Of a stretch of DNA of 53,750 bases, positions 8,391 through 17,874 are shown piece by piece. Source of the DNA: Melioribacteraceae bacterium (GTDB lineage: Bacteria; Bacteroidota; Ignavibacteria; Ignavibacteriales; Melioribacteraceae); the NCBI GenBank assembly GCA_021740785.1, contig JAIOZI010000032.1:1-53750 (forward strand), in the 5' to 3' direction. Position 1 is the first letter of the stretch. Every line of letters begins with the position of its first letter. The translations under genes and the position numbers were made by a program. The notes under the pieces are model-generated. The model worked only from the letters and a program-made list of their open reading frames with translations. It was not told the origin of the DNA and ran no database searches.

Positions 8391-9152
8391 CTAATAAAGA
8401 ATAATTTTATTTACATTGTCAAATTTTTCACTAAAAACTTCTTCGATATATCCAGGAATTTTTATGCCTTCATTTGTAACTGAAAGATAATATTCTAATT
8501 TATTACCACTTGAAAAGTCCGATTTGTTTATATTAATTATATGTCTTAATTCATCTTTAACATGATTAATATCTACAATGGAATTTAACTTTAACGTGTA
8601 GTTTGGTTTACGTAGTAATATTTTTACTTTTTCGAAATCAAGTCCGGGAATTTGATTGAACTCAGTATAACCTGTTATGTTTGTTGCTAATAATAGTTCG
8701 CCAATTTCTGAATAAACAATCAACAAAACATTATTTATAAATTCAGTATCATCACTAATTACTTGAACAATAATCTTGTCTTTTATCATATCATATGAAA
8801 AATTAATGAGTACTTTTTCATTTAAATGAAAGCTTTCCAACCTTTTGATTCCGGTTTCTTTATTTGGAATAGAATCAGCAACAAGTGATAATATTCCATA
8901 AGTATATTTTGAAGAGTCTTCATCACCAATTTCCAATCTCCTTAAAAGGTAAACACAGGAATTCTCATTAAAATTATATTGATCAAGATTTGTGGTTTCG
9001 GTCTTTTCTTGAATTATTTCTAACTCGGAATAGAACTTTTTCCAATAGGCGAATTTCATACGACAATGTTTACACTGCGATAAATGTTCATCTGAAACTA
9101 TGTCTCTCTCATTCAAGACGAATTTTTCTATTTCGTTATCAGTATAGTGCAT
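8391..9152 (-). CDS. zinc-finger anti-sigma-like protein
   Basis: 253 residues. The first 50 residues carry EHLSQCKHC, a His-x3-Cys-x2-Cys zinc site as in anti-sigma zinc-finger (zf-HC2) proteins, with an acidic helix before it. The rest is a beta-rich region of unknown fold with no transmembrane helix, unlike a classic membrane anti-sigma factor. It lies between the sigma-like gene (51 bases upstream) and the membrane Lon-like gene (6 bases downstream). Role as a cytoplasmic sigma-binding partner is inference from the zinc motif and gene order. Confidence 0.6.
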   Translation of the reverse strand: MHYTDNEIEKFVLNERDIVSDEHLSQCKHCRMKFAYWKKFYSELEIIQEKTETTNLDQYNFNENSCVYLLRRLEIGDEDSSKYTYGILSLVADSIPNKETGIKRLESFHLNEKVLINFSYDMIKDKIIVQVISDDTEFINNVLLIVYSEIGELLLATNITGYTEFNQIPGLDFEKVKILLRKPNYTLKLNSIVDINHVKDELRHIININKSDFSSGNKLEYYLSVTNEGIKIPGYIEEVFSEKFDNVNKIILY

Positions 9153-9203
9153 ATTTTCTCATTTTATAAGTATAATCATTACAATTACAATGATTTACAG
9201 AAA

Positions 9204-10220
9204 TTATTCATAATATATTTTTTTTATGTCGGTTTTCATTATTCGAACTAAATATTCTATTTTCGTTTTAAACTTCGTGTTATATTTATCATATGAAATA
9301 TCAGGATCGAATTTTTGAGCGAGTTCAAAGAACGTAAATTGCGTATTATCTATTCCTGATAAATAGTTCTCAATAATTGCAAGTGTTGTTTTCTTTATAA
9401 AGTCTGCATCTTCATTTCCAATCTTTCTTTTGTTTATATAAACTTTCTCTATTAATTTGTGAATTTTATTTTTAGCATAACCAGAAAGATTACTCGAATC
9501 TATTATCACATCGTCCTCAATTCGTTTAGAAGGCGCTATTTCTTTAATGTCGGAAAACATGAATTCTTTATACATCATCCCGAACCCAATTAATGAGCAT
9601 CTGGGATTGTCTAATTCTGAATTTCTTAAAAGCTTTTCTAAAAGTATTATGTACTCTTTTAGTGAAACCTCTCCATTTCTACTTAATTGAAAATCTAGTC
9701 TGAAATTTTCAGTTTCCCAAACAGTGAATTTATTTGAGTCCCTATTAATTATCATCCCAATATATTTTTCATTAAAACAATCAAACAATGTTAATGAGGT
9801 AGAATTATTAACGTGATATTTAATATTTCTTATTATTTTAGAAAGACTTGGGTCAATCTGGTGATAAATCTTGAATAGGTTTTTATTCACATGTATGAAA
9901 ACCAATTTTCGAAGTGCAATAAAAAAATCCATATCCGAGCTTGAATCGAGAAAAATCTCATTATTAAAATAATTTTCAATAACGGTAAACCTATCTAAGG
10001 AATCGCGAAGAAATATTTCAGCAATACAATCCCAAGCTAGGTCATTTAGGCTTATCCCAAGATTAGATATTAAAAATGAATTTCGGCTGCGAATACAATT
10101 TAGATGTGTAATTGCTAACAAATGTGAGGTTTTCACCAAATACTTTAATGATGATTGAGAATTATTTCGGGTAAGTTCATCAATATGGAATTTGATATCC
10201 TGATAAACTTTTTTTTTCAT
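9204..10220 (-). CDS. unknown protein, possibly a divergent sigma-like factor
   Basis: 338 residues, no signal peptide or membrane segment. Residues about 40-90 include LNDLAWDCIAEIFLRD, which resembles the region 2 helix of sigma-70 factors (DL.Q..FLR), followed by a helical stretch with DPSLSKIIRNIKYHV. I cannot identify a region 4 helix-turn-helix with confidence; the end (FTFFELAQKFDPDISYDKYN) may be a DNA-binding helix pair. It is the first gene of the minus-strand set 6255-10220, so it may regulate it. Sigma-like nature is a hypothesis resting on one weak motif and the neighbouring zinc-finger gene. Confidence 0.45.
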   Translation of the reverse strand: MKKKVYQDIKFHIDELTRNNSQSSLKYLVKTSHLLAITHLNCIRSRNSFLISNLGISLNDLAWDCIAEIFLRDSLDRFTVIENYFNNEIFLDSSSDMDFFIALRKLVFIHVNKNLFKIYHQIDPSLSKIIRNIKYHVNNSTSLTLFDCFNEKYIGMIINRDSNKFTVWETENFRLDFQLSRNGEVSLKEYIILLEKLLRNSELDNPRCSLIGFGMMYKEFMFSDIKEIAPSKRIEDDVIIDSSNLSGYAKNKIHKLIEKVYINKRKIGNEDADFIKKTTLAIIENYLSGIDNTQFTFFELAQKFDPDISYDKYNTKFKTKIEYLVRIMKTDIKKIYYE

Positions 10221-10313
10221 TTTGATTTTTCTTATATAGCAGTTATTACTTCATTGAAAATAAATTTAATAATATATCAGTCAATTAGCAAAATATTATT
10301 AAGGATAAAAATA

Positions 10314-10832
10314 TCATTTCCTTCCCCCGTGAATAAATCCCCGGTATGGACGAGAATGCTGAATTGTGATAAATGCATCTTTATCAATCGAATCAATAAT
10401 TTTCATTACAGGTTTCATCTCTTTTCTTCTGATGATAAGCAGCAGCACAGCAACACCTCCCGATCCTCCTTCACCGGGCAGAATTGTTACCGCATATTTT
10501 GACAATCTCAGTGTGTCGGCAATTTTATCTGTATGATATTTCGAGATTACATTCATTTGCACATAACCGAGCGCCACTTTTTGCTCAAGTGAAACACCAA
10601 GAATATTTCCGATGGCAAAACCGAGCGCATAACCGATGAGATTGTAATTGTTATCAAGATGTTCAACAATAAACCGCATTGCAAATATCCAAATTAGAAC
10701 TTCAACAAAACCGGCTATTGCCGCATGATATTTTTTTGCCTGCACAACCAGTATTGTCCTAAAGGTTCCAATAGTTACGTCTGCAATACGCATCACCATA
10801 ATAAGCAAAGCGCCGCCAAACAACTCTAACAT
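10314..10832 (-). CDS. UPF0316 membrane protein (DUF5698/DUF2179)
   Basis: About 172 residues: three hydrophobic helices (LLIMVMRIADVTIGTFRTIL, then AAIAGFVEVLIWIFAMRFIV, then YALGFAIGNILGV) and a C-terminal soluble DUF2179-type domain (TILPGEGGSGGVAVLLLIIRRKEM). This order is typical of the UPF0316 family; the function is unknown. I prefer ATG at 10832 because the family begins at this hydrophobic helix; the open frame extends eleven codons to a TTG at 10865. Divergent from pcm. Confidence 0.85.
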   Translation of the reverse strand: MLELFGGALLIMVMRIADVTIGTFRTILVVQAKKYHAAIAGFVEVLIWIFAMRFIVEHLDNNYNLIGYALGFAIGNILGVSLEQKVALGYVQMNVISKYHTDKIADTLRLSKYAVTILPGEGGSGGVAVLLLIIRRKEMKPVMKIIDSIDKDAFITIQHSRPYRGFIHGGRK

Positions 10833-10917
10833 AAGCACTCTAAATTTGTTATAATTACGTGTCAAATTTAACTAATTATTGATGACGGAAAACAGAATTA
10901 TTGATAGGAATAAATAA

Positions 10918-11553
10918 ATGTCGGATTTTAATAGAGATAAGTTAGTTGACGGTTTAAGGAAAAAGGGAATTCGTGACGAAAGAGTTTTGAAAGCTATAGC
11001 TGAGGTTCATCGTGAACTTTTTATACCTGCTGCTATAAAACATCATGCATATGAAGATGTTGCCCTGCCTATCGGTCAAGGACAAACCATATCCCAGCCA
11101 TATACTGTTGCCTTTATGACCGAGGCGCTCAAAATAAATGAAGGAGATTCCGTACTGGAAATCGGAACCGGTTCAGGTTATCAGGCTGCAATTTTGATCA
11201 ATATGGGAGTGAAAGTATTTTCGATCGAAAGAAATACTGAGTTGTATAACAAATCTCTGAAACTGTTTGACAAACTGGGTCTGCGTGTCGCAGTAAGATG
11301 CAGTGACGGAACTCTCGGATGGAATGATTTTGCTCCTTATAACGGAATTATTGTAACAGCCGGAGCGCCGTCTATTCCTGAAAACCTAAAAAAACAGCTT
11401 GCCGTAGGTGGAAGACTTGTTGTTCCGGTCGGTGATAAAAAGTCGCAAATTTTGAAAGTACTTACCAAGGTTGAAGAAGATAGATTTTTAACCGAAGATA
11501 TTCCGCAATTTAAATTTGTTCCGCTTATCGGGAGAGAAGGGTGGAAGGAGTAG
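10918..11553 (+). CDS. pcm: protein-L-isoaspartate O-methyltransferase
   Basis: 211 residues. Transfers a methyl group from S-adenosylmethionine to L-isoaspartyl residues of damaged proteins. Signature features: HRELFIP and the YEDVALPIGQGQTISQPY block (about 45-62), SAM motif I VLEIGTGSGYQAA (79-91), and late VVPVGDKKSQ. Full family length. The last 13 bases overlap miaA, so the two are translationally coupled. Confidence 0.96.
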   Translation: MSDFNRDKLVDGLRKKGIRDERVLKAIAEVHRELFIPAAIKHHAYEDVALPIGQGQTISQPYTVAFMTEALKINEGDSVLEIGTGSGYQAAILINMGVKVFSIERNTELYNKSLKLFDKLGLRVAVRCSDGTLGWNDFAPYNGIIVTAGAPSIPENLKKQLAVGGRLVVPVGDKKSQILKVLTKVEEDRFLTEDIPQFKFVPLIGREGWKE

Positions 11554-12473
11554 TTGTTATTATCACAGGTCCCACTTGCTCGGGAAAAACATTTGTAGGA
11601 ATTGAGCTGGCAAAAAAGATGAACGGAGAAATAATCTCTGCAGACAGCCGTCAATGCTACAAATATTTGGATATCGGAACTGCAAAACCTTCACCGAAAG
11701 AATTGGATTCCATAAAACATCATTTAATTGATACTCATCAACCGGATCAGGATTTTAACGCAAGCATATTCGAACATCAATCGTTAAATATAATTGATAA
11801 TTTATTTGAGCATGATAAGCTTCCTATTGTTGTAGGCGGATCCGGGTTATACATCCGGGCTTTAACCGACGGAATTTTCGATGATGTTGATAATGATGAA
11901 GATTTTAGAAATCAGATGAAAGATTTAAAAGATAAACACGGTAATGAATATATTTATCAAATGTTGATGGAAAGAGATTCTCAAGCGGCGGAAACAATGC
12001 TTCCGCAAAATTGGAAAAGAGTAATACGGGCACTTGAGGTTTTGCATGTAACGGGCAAATCGATTAGGGAAGTTCAAAATGAATATGAGCGAAATCTGAA
12101 TATAAATTTTTTGCTATTTGGATTGAATTGGGAAAGAGAAATTTTGTATCAGAGAATCAACCGAAGGGTTGATGAAATGATTTCTGCGGGATTGATTGAA
12201 GAGGTGAAATCATTAAAGGAACGTGGATTTACTAATGAACTTAACTCGTTAAATACAGTGGGCTATAAGGAAATTTTTAGTTATTTAGATAATGAAATTG
12301 GTATCGAAAGAGCAATTGAATTGATAAAAAGAAATACAAGAAGATTTGCAAAGCGCCAGATGACTTGGTTCAGGCGGGATAAGAGAATTGAATGGATGAA
12401 AATCAATAGAGAATCTGAATTGGAGTTGGTCGTAAAGCGAATAGAAAGTGAGCTTATAAATTTGGACATCTGA
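11541..12473 (+). CDS. miaA: tRNA dimethylallyltransferase
   Basis: 310 residues. Adds a dimethylallyl group to adenosine 37 of tRNAs that read UNN codons. Walker A GPTCSGKT (about 10-17), then ISADSRQCYKYLDIGTAKP and the FGLNWERE.LYQRINRRVD region are diagnostic. GTG start within the end of pcm. The dimethylallyl diphosphate substrate comes from isoprenoid synthesis, which gives a loose link to the HMG-CoA module downstream. Confidence 0.96.
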   Translation: MEGVVVIITGPTCSGKTFVGIELAKKMNGEIISADSRQCYKYLDIGTAKPSPKELDSIKHHLIDTHQPDQDFNASIFEHQSLNIIDNLFEHDKLPIVVGGSGLYIRALTDGIFDDVDNDEDFRNQMKDLKDKHGNEYIYQMLMERDSQAAETMLPQNWKRVIRALEVLHVTGKSIREVQNEYERNLNINFLLFGLNWEREILYQRINRRVDEMISAGLIEEVKSLKERGFTNELNSLNTVGYKEIFSYLDNEIGIERAIELIKRNTRRFAKRQMTWFRRDKRIEWMKINRESELELVVKRIESELINLDI

Positions 12474-12533
12474 ATTAAGTTGAATATATTTAGATAAGCA
12501 CAAAACATTCTACTAATCAAATTAAAGTGAGAA

Positions 12534-13904
12534 ATGAAAGAAAAAATAAGAATTGCATCTGGTCAAGGATTTTGGGGAGATTTAATAGATGCGCCAGTCG
12601 ACCAGGTTACTAAAGGTGATATCGATTATTTGGTTATGGATTATCTCGCCGAAGTTACTATGTCGATTTTGCAAAAACAAAAACATAAAAATCCCGAACA
12701 TGGATATGCAAGAGATATCCCGGAACTGATGCATAGGATACTTCCGGTTTGCAGAGAAAAAAATATTAAAATAATCACAAACGGCGGCGGTGTAAATCCG
12801 ACAGCATGCGCAAACGAAGTTTTAAATATTGCGCGGGAATTGAATATTCCCGATATAAAAATTGCTGTTGTACTCGGCGATGACATTATCGATAGAATTG
12901 ACGAAATAGTATCTTCAGGTTATGAACTTAATAATATGGAAACAGGAGATTCCATTATTTCAGTTAAGGATGAATTACTAAGCGCCAATGTTTATTTCGG
13001 TGCGTTCCCTATTGTTGAAGCTCTGGAGAAGGGTGCAGATATAGTTATTACGGGAAGAACCACAGATACCGGTCTCACACTTGCACCAATGATATACGAA
13101 TTCGGATGGGATAAAAATAACTACGACTTGATGTCAGCCGGAACCGTTGCCGGTCATATACTTGAATGCGGCGGACAGGCATCCGGTGGAAACCTAATGG
13201 CTGATTGGCAGAATGTTGAGAATCTTGCCGAGATAGGTTTTCCTATTGCCGAGGCTTATCCGAATGGTGAAGTGATTATAACGAAGCATGAAAATACAGG
13301 CGGAAAAGTTAGTTTTGAAACTATCGCTGAACAGCTTGTCTATGAGATTGGAGATCCTACAGAATATATCACCCCAGACTGTGTAGTTGATTTTACATCT
13401 ATTAAATTAGAAGACTTGGGAAATAACCGGGTAAAGGTTTATAATGTAAAAGGAAAGAAAGAAACAGAATTTTATAAAGTTTCTATTTCATATTGCGACG
13501 GGTATAAAGCAGTGGGGTCGCTAACCTATTCTTGGCCCGATACACTGAAGAAAGCAAAAGCGGCTGATCAAATTTTACGTAAACGATTAGAAAATCTCGG
13601 ACTTCAATTTGATGAAATTAAAACCGATTTAGTTGGTTTTAATGCAACTCACGAAAATATTGCCAAAGTATTGGAAGAAGACTGTATAAATGAAATCACT
13701 CTTAGAATAGCAGTTCGTTCGCACGATAAAAAAGCGGTCACAAGGTTCGGACAGGAAATAGCCCCGTTGATCTTAACTGGTCCGCCGAGTGTTACCGGGT
13801 TTGCAGGCGGGCGTCCGAAACCCTCGCGTGTTGTTGCCTACTGGCCTGCATTAATTCCAAAGAGTGTTGTACAACCGGAGGTGAAAATTTTAGAATGGAA
13901 ATAA
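12534..13904 (+). CDS. AtuA-family (DUF1446) protein, large part
   Basis: 456 residues matching the acyclic-terpene-utilisation AtuA/DUF1446 family: the N-terminal IASGQGFWGD, DYLAEVTMSIL, ITNGGGVNP and ITGRTTDTGLTLAP blocks and the late GFAGGRPKPSRVVAYWPALIP. The biochemical activity of the family is not settled. In longer homologues the C-terminal AtuA domain is fused; here it is the separate next gene, whose start lies ten bases inside this one. Followed on the same strand by the HMG-CoA synthase set, so a role in branched acyl-CoA metabolism is possible (inference). Confidence 0.88.
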   Translation: MKEKIRIASGQGFWGDLIDAPVDQVTKGDIDYLVMDYLAEVTMSILQKQKHKNPEHGYARDIPELMHRILPVCREKNIKIITNGGGVNPTACANEVLNIARELNIPDIKIAVVLGDDIIDRIDEIVSSGYELNNMETGDSIISVKDELLSANVYFGAFPIVEALEKGADIVITGRTTDTGLTLAPMIYEFGWDKNNYDLMSAGTVAGHILECGGQASGGNLMADWQNVENLAEIGFPIAEAYPNGEVIITKHENTGGKVSFETIAEQLVYEIGDPTEYITPDCVVDFTSIKLEDLGNNRVKVYNVKGKKETEFYKVSISYCDGYKAVGSLTYSWPDTLKKAKAADQILRKRLENLGLQFDEIKTDLVGFNATHENIAKVLEEDCINEITLRIAVRSHDKKAVTRFGQEIAPLILTGPPSVTGFAGGRPKPSRVVAYWPALIPKSVVQPEVKILEWK

Positions 13905-14212
13905 AACTATTGGATATTGCACACGGGCGCAGCGGTGATAAAGGAAGCGCTGCAAACATCGGTATTATTGCCTATAATGACGAAGGTTATGAAATTATTC
14001 GGAAATACTTAACCCCTGAAAAAGTGCAAGAGCATTTTAAAGGAATATGCAAAGGGGAAGTTGAACGTTATGAACTTCCGAATATTAGAGCGCTTAATTT
14101 TATCCTTAATGATACTCTGGGCGGTGGAGGAACGGTATCATTAAAATTTGATGCCCAGGGAAAAACTCTTGCTGCTGCCTTGTTAAGAATGACTTTGCAT
14201 ATAGATGATTAA
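13895..14212 (+). CDS. AtuA C-terminal-domain-like small protein
   Basis: 105 residues with LLDIAHGRSGDKGSAANIGI at the start, a hallmark of the C-terminal domain of AtuA-type proteins, and LGGGGTVSLKFDAQGKTLAAALL at the end. ATG at 13895 overlaps the preceding gene by ten bases, so the pair should be made together and probably forms one complex. Confidence 0.85.
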   Translation: MEIKLLDIAHGRSGDKGSAANIGIIAYNDEGYEIIRKYLTPEKVQEHFKGICKGEVERYELPNIRALNFILNDTLGGGGTVSLKFDAQGKTLAAALLRMTLHIDD

Positions 14213-14355
14213 TTTGCAAAAAAAATAATTTTTGTTGATTAGTTTTCTCCCTGATGATCAACGGGAAAAAACAGAAAACCATATTCCGGGCAAGCAGGAA
14301 TCTAAAATCTCATTTACCGAATAGGTTCCTAATTATATAGAACTGACAAATTGAG

Positions 14356-14375
14356 TTTTCAATTTTTATTGAAAA
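14356..14375 (+). promoter_or_regulatory. AT-rich hairpin upstream of HMG-CoA synthase gene
   Basis: TTTTCAAT (14356-14363) and ATTGAAAA (14368-14375) form a perfect 8-base stem around TTTT. It lies 80 bases before the HMG-CoA synthase start in a 240-base gap that should contain that operon's promoter. It may be an operator; weak as a terminator because it has no GC. Confidence 0.35.
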
Positions 14376-14452
14376 TTCGGTAGAGTTTAATACAGGAAAG
14401 CTAAGAAAGGATAGATAAATGAGATTTTAATACATTTTCCTGGAGGAATTAA

Positions 14453-15508
14453 ATGGATAAAAAAGTCGGTATTATCGGGTATGGTTCATACATACCCAGG
14501 AATCGGATCAAGGTTGAAGAGATAGCAAAAATTTGGGGCGCCGATGCTCCAAGTTACAAAAGAGGCTTAATGCTTCGAGAAAAATCAGTTCCCGCACCTG
14601 ATCAAGACACAATTACCCTATCTGTTGAAGCAACTAAAAACGCATTAAAAAGATGTAATATCGATCCGAAAGATATCGGTGCAATTTACATCGGGTCGGA
14701 ATCGCATCCTTATGCAGTTAAACCCTCGGGAACAATTGTTGCCGAAGCAATAGGAGCTGTTCCGGCTATTCATAGTGCAGATTTTGAATTTGCCTGTAAA
14801 GCCGGCTCGGAAGGTATGTTCGTTGCACATGGTTTGGTTAAAGCCGGATTAATTAAATACGGATTAGGCATAGGAGCCGATACCTCGCAAGGCGCACCCG
14901 GTGATGCATTAGAATACAGCGCTTCGGCAGGAGCTGCGTCTTTTATTTTTGCAGATCATGAATTACTAGCCGAAATTGAATTTACTTATTCTTATATGAC
15001 GGACACTCCCGATTTTTGGAGAAGGGAGCATCAGTTCTATCCGCAGCATGCAGGAAGATTCACAGGCGAACCTGCTTATTTCAAACATATTTTAGGAGCC
15101 GCCGAAGGAATCTTGAAACAAAGCGGCACAAAGCCGGAAGATTTTAAGTACGTTGTTTTTCATCAGCCGAATGGTAAATTCCCAATGAGAGTCGGGAAAA
15201 TGCTCGGTTTTAAGAAAGAGCAAATTGAAACCGGCTGGCTGGTACCAACCTTAGGGAATACATATTCCGGGTCATCTCCTTTAGGGCTTACTGCTGTGCT
15301 CGATGTGGCTGAACCCGGAGATAGAATTTTGATGGTCTCTTACGGCTCCGGCGCCGGAAGCGATGCATTTATATTTAGTTGTACTGATTTACTCCCGGCT
15401 GCCCAAAACAAAGCAAAACTTACCCGTGATTATCTTGACAAACATCAACGATATATCGATTACGGAACCTACTCTAAATTCAGAAAGAAAATAATTAAGA
15501 ATAATTAA
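14453..15508 (+). CDS. archaeal-type hydroxymethylglutaryl-CoA synthase
   Basis: 351 residues, the length and style of archaeal HMG-CoA synthases rather than of bacterial MvaS. It condenses acetyl-CoA with acetoacetyl-CoA to HMG-CoA. Visible catalytic residues: Glu83 in IGSESHPYAVKP, Cys115 in EFACKAGSEGM, His237 in VFHQPNGKFP. The closing YGSGAGSDAF loop is also present. A good GGAGG stands before the ATG. The thiolase (16 bases downstream) and DUF35 protein follow directly, as in the archaeal complex in which the three proteins channel acetoacetyl-CoA (established for a methanogen). Confidence 0.9.
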   Translation: MDKKVGIIGYGSYIPRNRIKVEEIAKIWGADAPSYKRGLMLREKSVPAPDQDTITLSVEATKNALKRCNIDPKDIGAIYIGSESHPYAVKPSGTIVAEAIGAVPAIHSADFEFACKAGSEGMFVAHGLVKAGLIKYGLGIGADTSQGAPGDALEYSASAGAASFIFADHELLAEIEFTYSYMTDTPDFWRREHQFYPQHAGRFTGEPAYFKHILGAAEGILKQSGTKPEDFKYVVFHQPNGKFPMRVGKMLGFKKEQIETGWLVPTLGNTYSGSSPLGLTAVLDVAEPGDRILMVSYGSGAGSDAFIFSCTDLLPAAQNKAKLTRDYLDKHQRYIDYGTYSKFRKKIIKNN

Positions 15509-15523
15509 ATCGGAGAAAATTCA

Positions 15524-16687
15524 ATGCGAGACGTAGCTGTTATTGGTATCGGGATGAATGAAAAGTGGGGCGAATTGTGGGAAAAATCTTTTAGAACAAT
15601 TTTTGTTGAAGCCGCGCTTAATGCAATCGACGATGCCAAAATAGATAAAATCGATGCAATGTATATTGGCTGCATGAGCGGGGGATTATTTGTCGGGCAG
15701 GAACATATCGGTTCTCTATTAGCAGATTATCTTGGAACCGGACCAATTCCGGCGACACGAATTGAATCCGCTTGTGCTTCCGGCGGGCTGGCTTTCAGGC
15801 AGGCTTTTATCGATGTTGCTTCCGGGATGAGCGATATTGTTTTAGCAGGCGGTGTTGAAAAAATGCTTGATGTTGACGGCGGCGCTACTACCTATGCACT
15901 TTCAACCGCTGCCGATCAAGAATATGAATGTTTTCATGGCATTACATTCCCCGGGCTTTATGCGATGATAGCAAATGCACACATGCATAAATACGGAACA
16001 ACACGTAAACAATTGGCTCAAGTAGCCGTTAAAAATCATAAGAACGGATCAATGAATCCTCGTAATCAATTCCCGTTTGAAACTGATATTGATAGTGTTA
16101 TTAATTCGGTGATGATTGCCGATCCGCTGACTATAATGGATTGCTCGCCGGTAACTGATGGTGCAGCGGCTGTTATTCTCTGTCCGTTAGATTTAGCAAA
16201 AGAGAAATTTAAAGATCATCCGGTTATTCAAGTTATCGGTTCGGGACATGCAACCGACTCAATAGCGCTTCACTCGCGGAAAGATTTAACTTGGCTCAGC
16301 GCTGTGGAATTATCGGGCAAAAATACTTATAAAATGGCTGATAAAAATCCCTCTGATATTGATGTATGTGAAGTTCATGATTGTTTCACTATTGCTGAAA
16401 TTTGCGCAACCGAAGCTCTCGGATTTTTTGAACCCGGCAAAGGCGGTATGGCGGTGCAAGATGATGTAACTGCCATTGAAGGCAAAATTCCTATTAATAC
16501 TTCCGGGGGATTAAAAAGCAAAGGTCATCCGGTTGGCGCAACGGGAATTGCACAAATATTGGAAATTACGGAACAATTAAGAGGCGATTCCGGCAAACGC
16601 CAGGTTAAAGATGCAAAAATTGGCATGACTCAAAACATGGGTGGTTCAGGCGGAAGTTCTGTTTGTCATATATTGGAGGTAAAATAA
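15524..16687 (+). CDS. archaeal-type acetyl-CoA acetyltransferase (thiolase)
   Basis: 387 residues. Catalyses condensation of two acetyl-CoA to acetoacetyl-CoA. Nucleophilic Cys84 in [20 protein letters not shown] and [14 protein letters not shown] carry the other active-site residues and are typical of SCP2/archaeal-type thiolases rather than of PhaA-type enzymes. The end reads [13 protein letters not shown]. Between the HMG-CoA synthase gene and the DUF35 gene, one base from the latter. Confidence 0.92.
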   Translation: MRDVAVIGIGMNEKWGELWEKSFRTIFVEAALNAIDDAKIDKIDAMYIGCMSGGLFVGQEHIGSLLADYLGTGPIPATRIESACASGGLAFRQAFIDVASGMSDIVLAGGVEKMLDVDGGATTYALSTAADQEYECFHGITFPGLYAMIANAHMHKYGTTRKQLAQVAVKNHKNGSMNPRNQFPFETDIDSVINSVMIADPLTIMDCSPVTDGAAAVILCPLDLAKEKFKDHPVIQVIGSGHATDSIALHSRKDLTWLSAVELSGKNTYKMADKNPSDIDVCEVHDCFTIAEICATEALGFFEPGKGGMAVQDDVTAIEGKIPINTSGGLKSKGHPVGATGIAQILEITEQLRGDSGKRQVKDAKIGMTQNMGGSGGSSVCHILEVK

Positions 16688-16688
16688 A

Positions 16689-17087
16689 ATGGGAATAACT
16701 GCTAGAAATTGGCGTGAATATCCACAACGTTACCGAATGGAAGCAGCTAAATGTAATAAATGCGGAAAAATATTTTTCCCTCCGAGATTAGTCTGCAATG
16801 AGTGCGGTAACAGGGAATTTGAACAAGTTAAACTAGCCGGTGAAGGAAAATTGAAAACTTTTACGGTGATAAGAGTTGCTCCTTCGAATTTTATAGATGA
16901 GCAGCCTTACGCAGTAGGTATTGTTGAATTAACCGACGGTGTTTCAACACTGATGCAGATTACTGATTGCGATCCGGATGAACTTTCAATCGGCATGCGG
17001 GTAAAAATTGAATTCAGAAAAGTGCAGACTGAAGGTGATGCCGGAATTTTAATGTACGGTTATAAAGCGGTTCCTTTAAGGGAATAA
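16689..17087 (+). CDS. DUF35 zinc-ribbon/OB-fold scaffold protein
   Basis: 132 residues. Four cysteines at 22, 25, 36 and 39 (CNKCG ... CNECG) make a zinc ribbon, followed by an OB-fold (GKLKTFTVIRVAPSNF, YAVGIVELTDG, RVKIEF). In archaea this protein bridges thiolase and HMG-CoA synthase into one particle; its position here as third gene argues for the same job. No enzyme activity expected. Confidence 0.9.
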   Translation: MGITARNWREYPQRYRMEAAKCNKCGKIFFPPRLVCNECGNREFEQVKLAGEGKLKTFTVIRVAPSNFIDEQPYAVGIVELTDGVSTLMQITDCDPDELSIGMRVKIEFRKVQTEGDAGILMYGYKAVPLRE

Positions 17088-17874
17088 GAGAATTGTTGAG
17101 ATAATTCTGCATTTTATTTTTTTGATAAGAAATCCTTATTAATAATTACTGTATAAGTCTTATCAAAAAAGATAATGTATTTATAAAAACGTGTAGGGAA
17201 TTTGTCTACTGCAAATCTATAAATTCAGGAATGATTGCAGGTTAAATCCAGATTTTCAGATTGAAAACCCGGGTTAATACGGATGTGTAATATGAGTTAC
17301 TTGAGTTGGCTGTAAAGATACTTGTGATTATGAAAACCGTTTTCACAGTTTAAATTGCAGCCGGTGAATTTGAGTGCGCTCACTTTATAAAAAACATCAC
17401 TGCTAATTGTTGTGGATTATTACTTCCTTTTTTTTGATGTGATACATCCCGATAAAATTGTAATAAAAACCGCATACTCAGATTATACCTATATTCATTA
17501 TCTTTCCCTGGAATATTTTTAAAATTTTCCGAATAATTCAACCCAGATTTTCCATTGGAAAATCTGCCCTTCAGGCCGACAATTTGTAAGTTGAGAAATA
17601 TCAGATACTTAGCCAAATAGAAATTTTGGAATTCGTTATATGAGTAAAATATTTCTCTTACAAATTGTCGGGGTTAATCCCGCAACATAAAATGTTTTAA
17701 TAAAATATTTTATTAGCGGTCTCCGGCAATAATTCGTTTCCAATGAATTTTTTGGGATCAATATGTTATATTCATAATTGTTGGACAGAATAATTTTCAT
17801 ATTCCAGCACACCATTGATGATGATTATTTTTTATATTCCATCTCGCAAATAAAAATTACGGAGCACTAATAGA
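17088..17874. repeat. long non-coding stretch with degenerate palindromic repeats
   Basis: About 790 bases with no credible gene. It contains a 10-base-stem palindrome CAGATTTTCC/GGAAAATCTG at 17544-17566, a 15-base perfect inverted repeat CCGACAATTTGTAAG at 17576-17590 with its complement at 17657-17671, and near 17250-17277 a sequence similar to the complement of the first palindrome (CAGATTTTC...GAAAACCCGGGTT). Two further 'gggttaat(a/c)c' words occur. This looks like remnants of a dispersed palindromic repeat family. The prfB promoter should lie near its right end. Confidence 0.5.

Noticed and set aside
17380-17616. 78-codon minus-strand frame in the long gap before prfB
   Set aside because: It spans the palindromic repeats, has no ribosome binding site and no familiar pattern.
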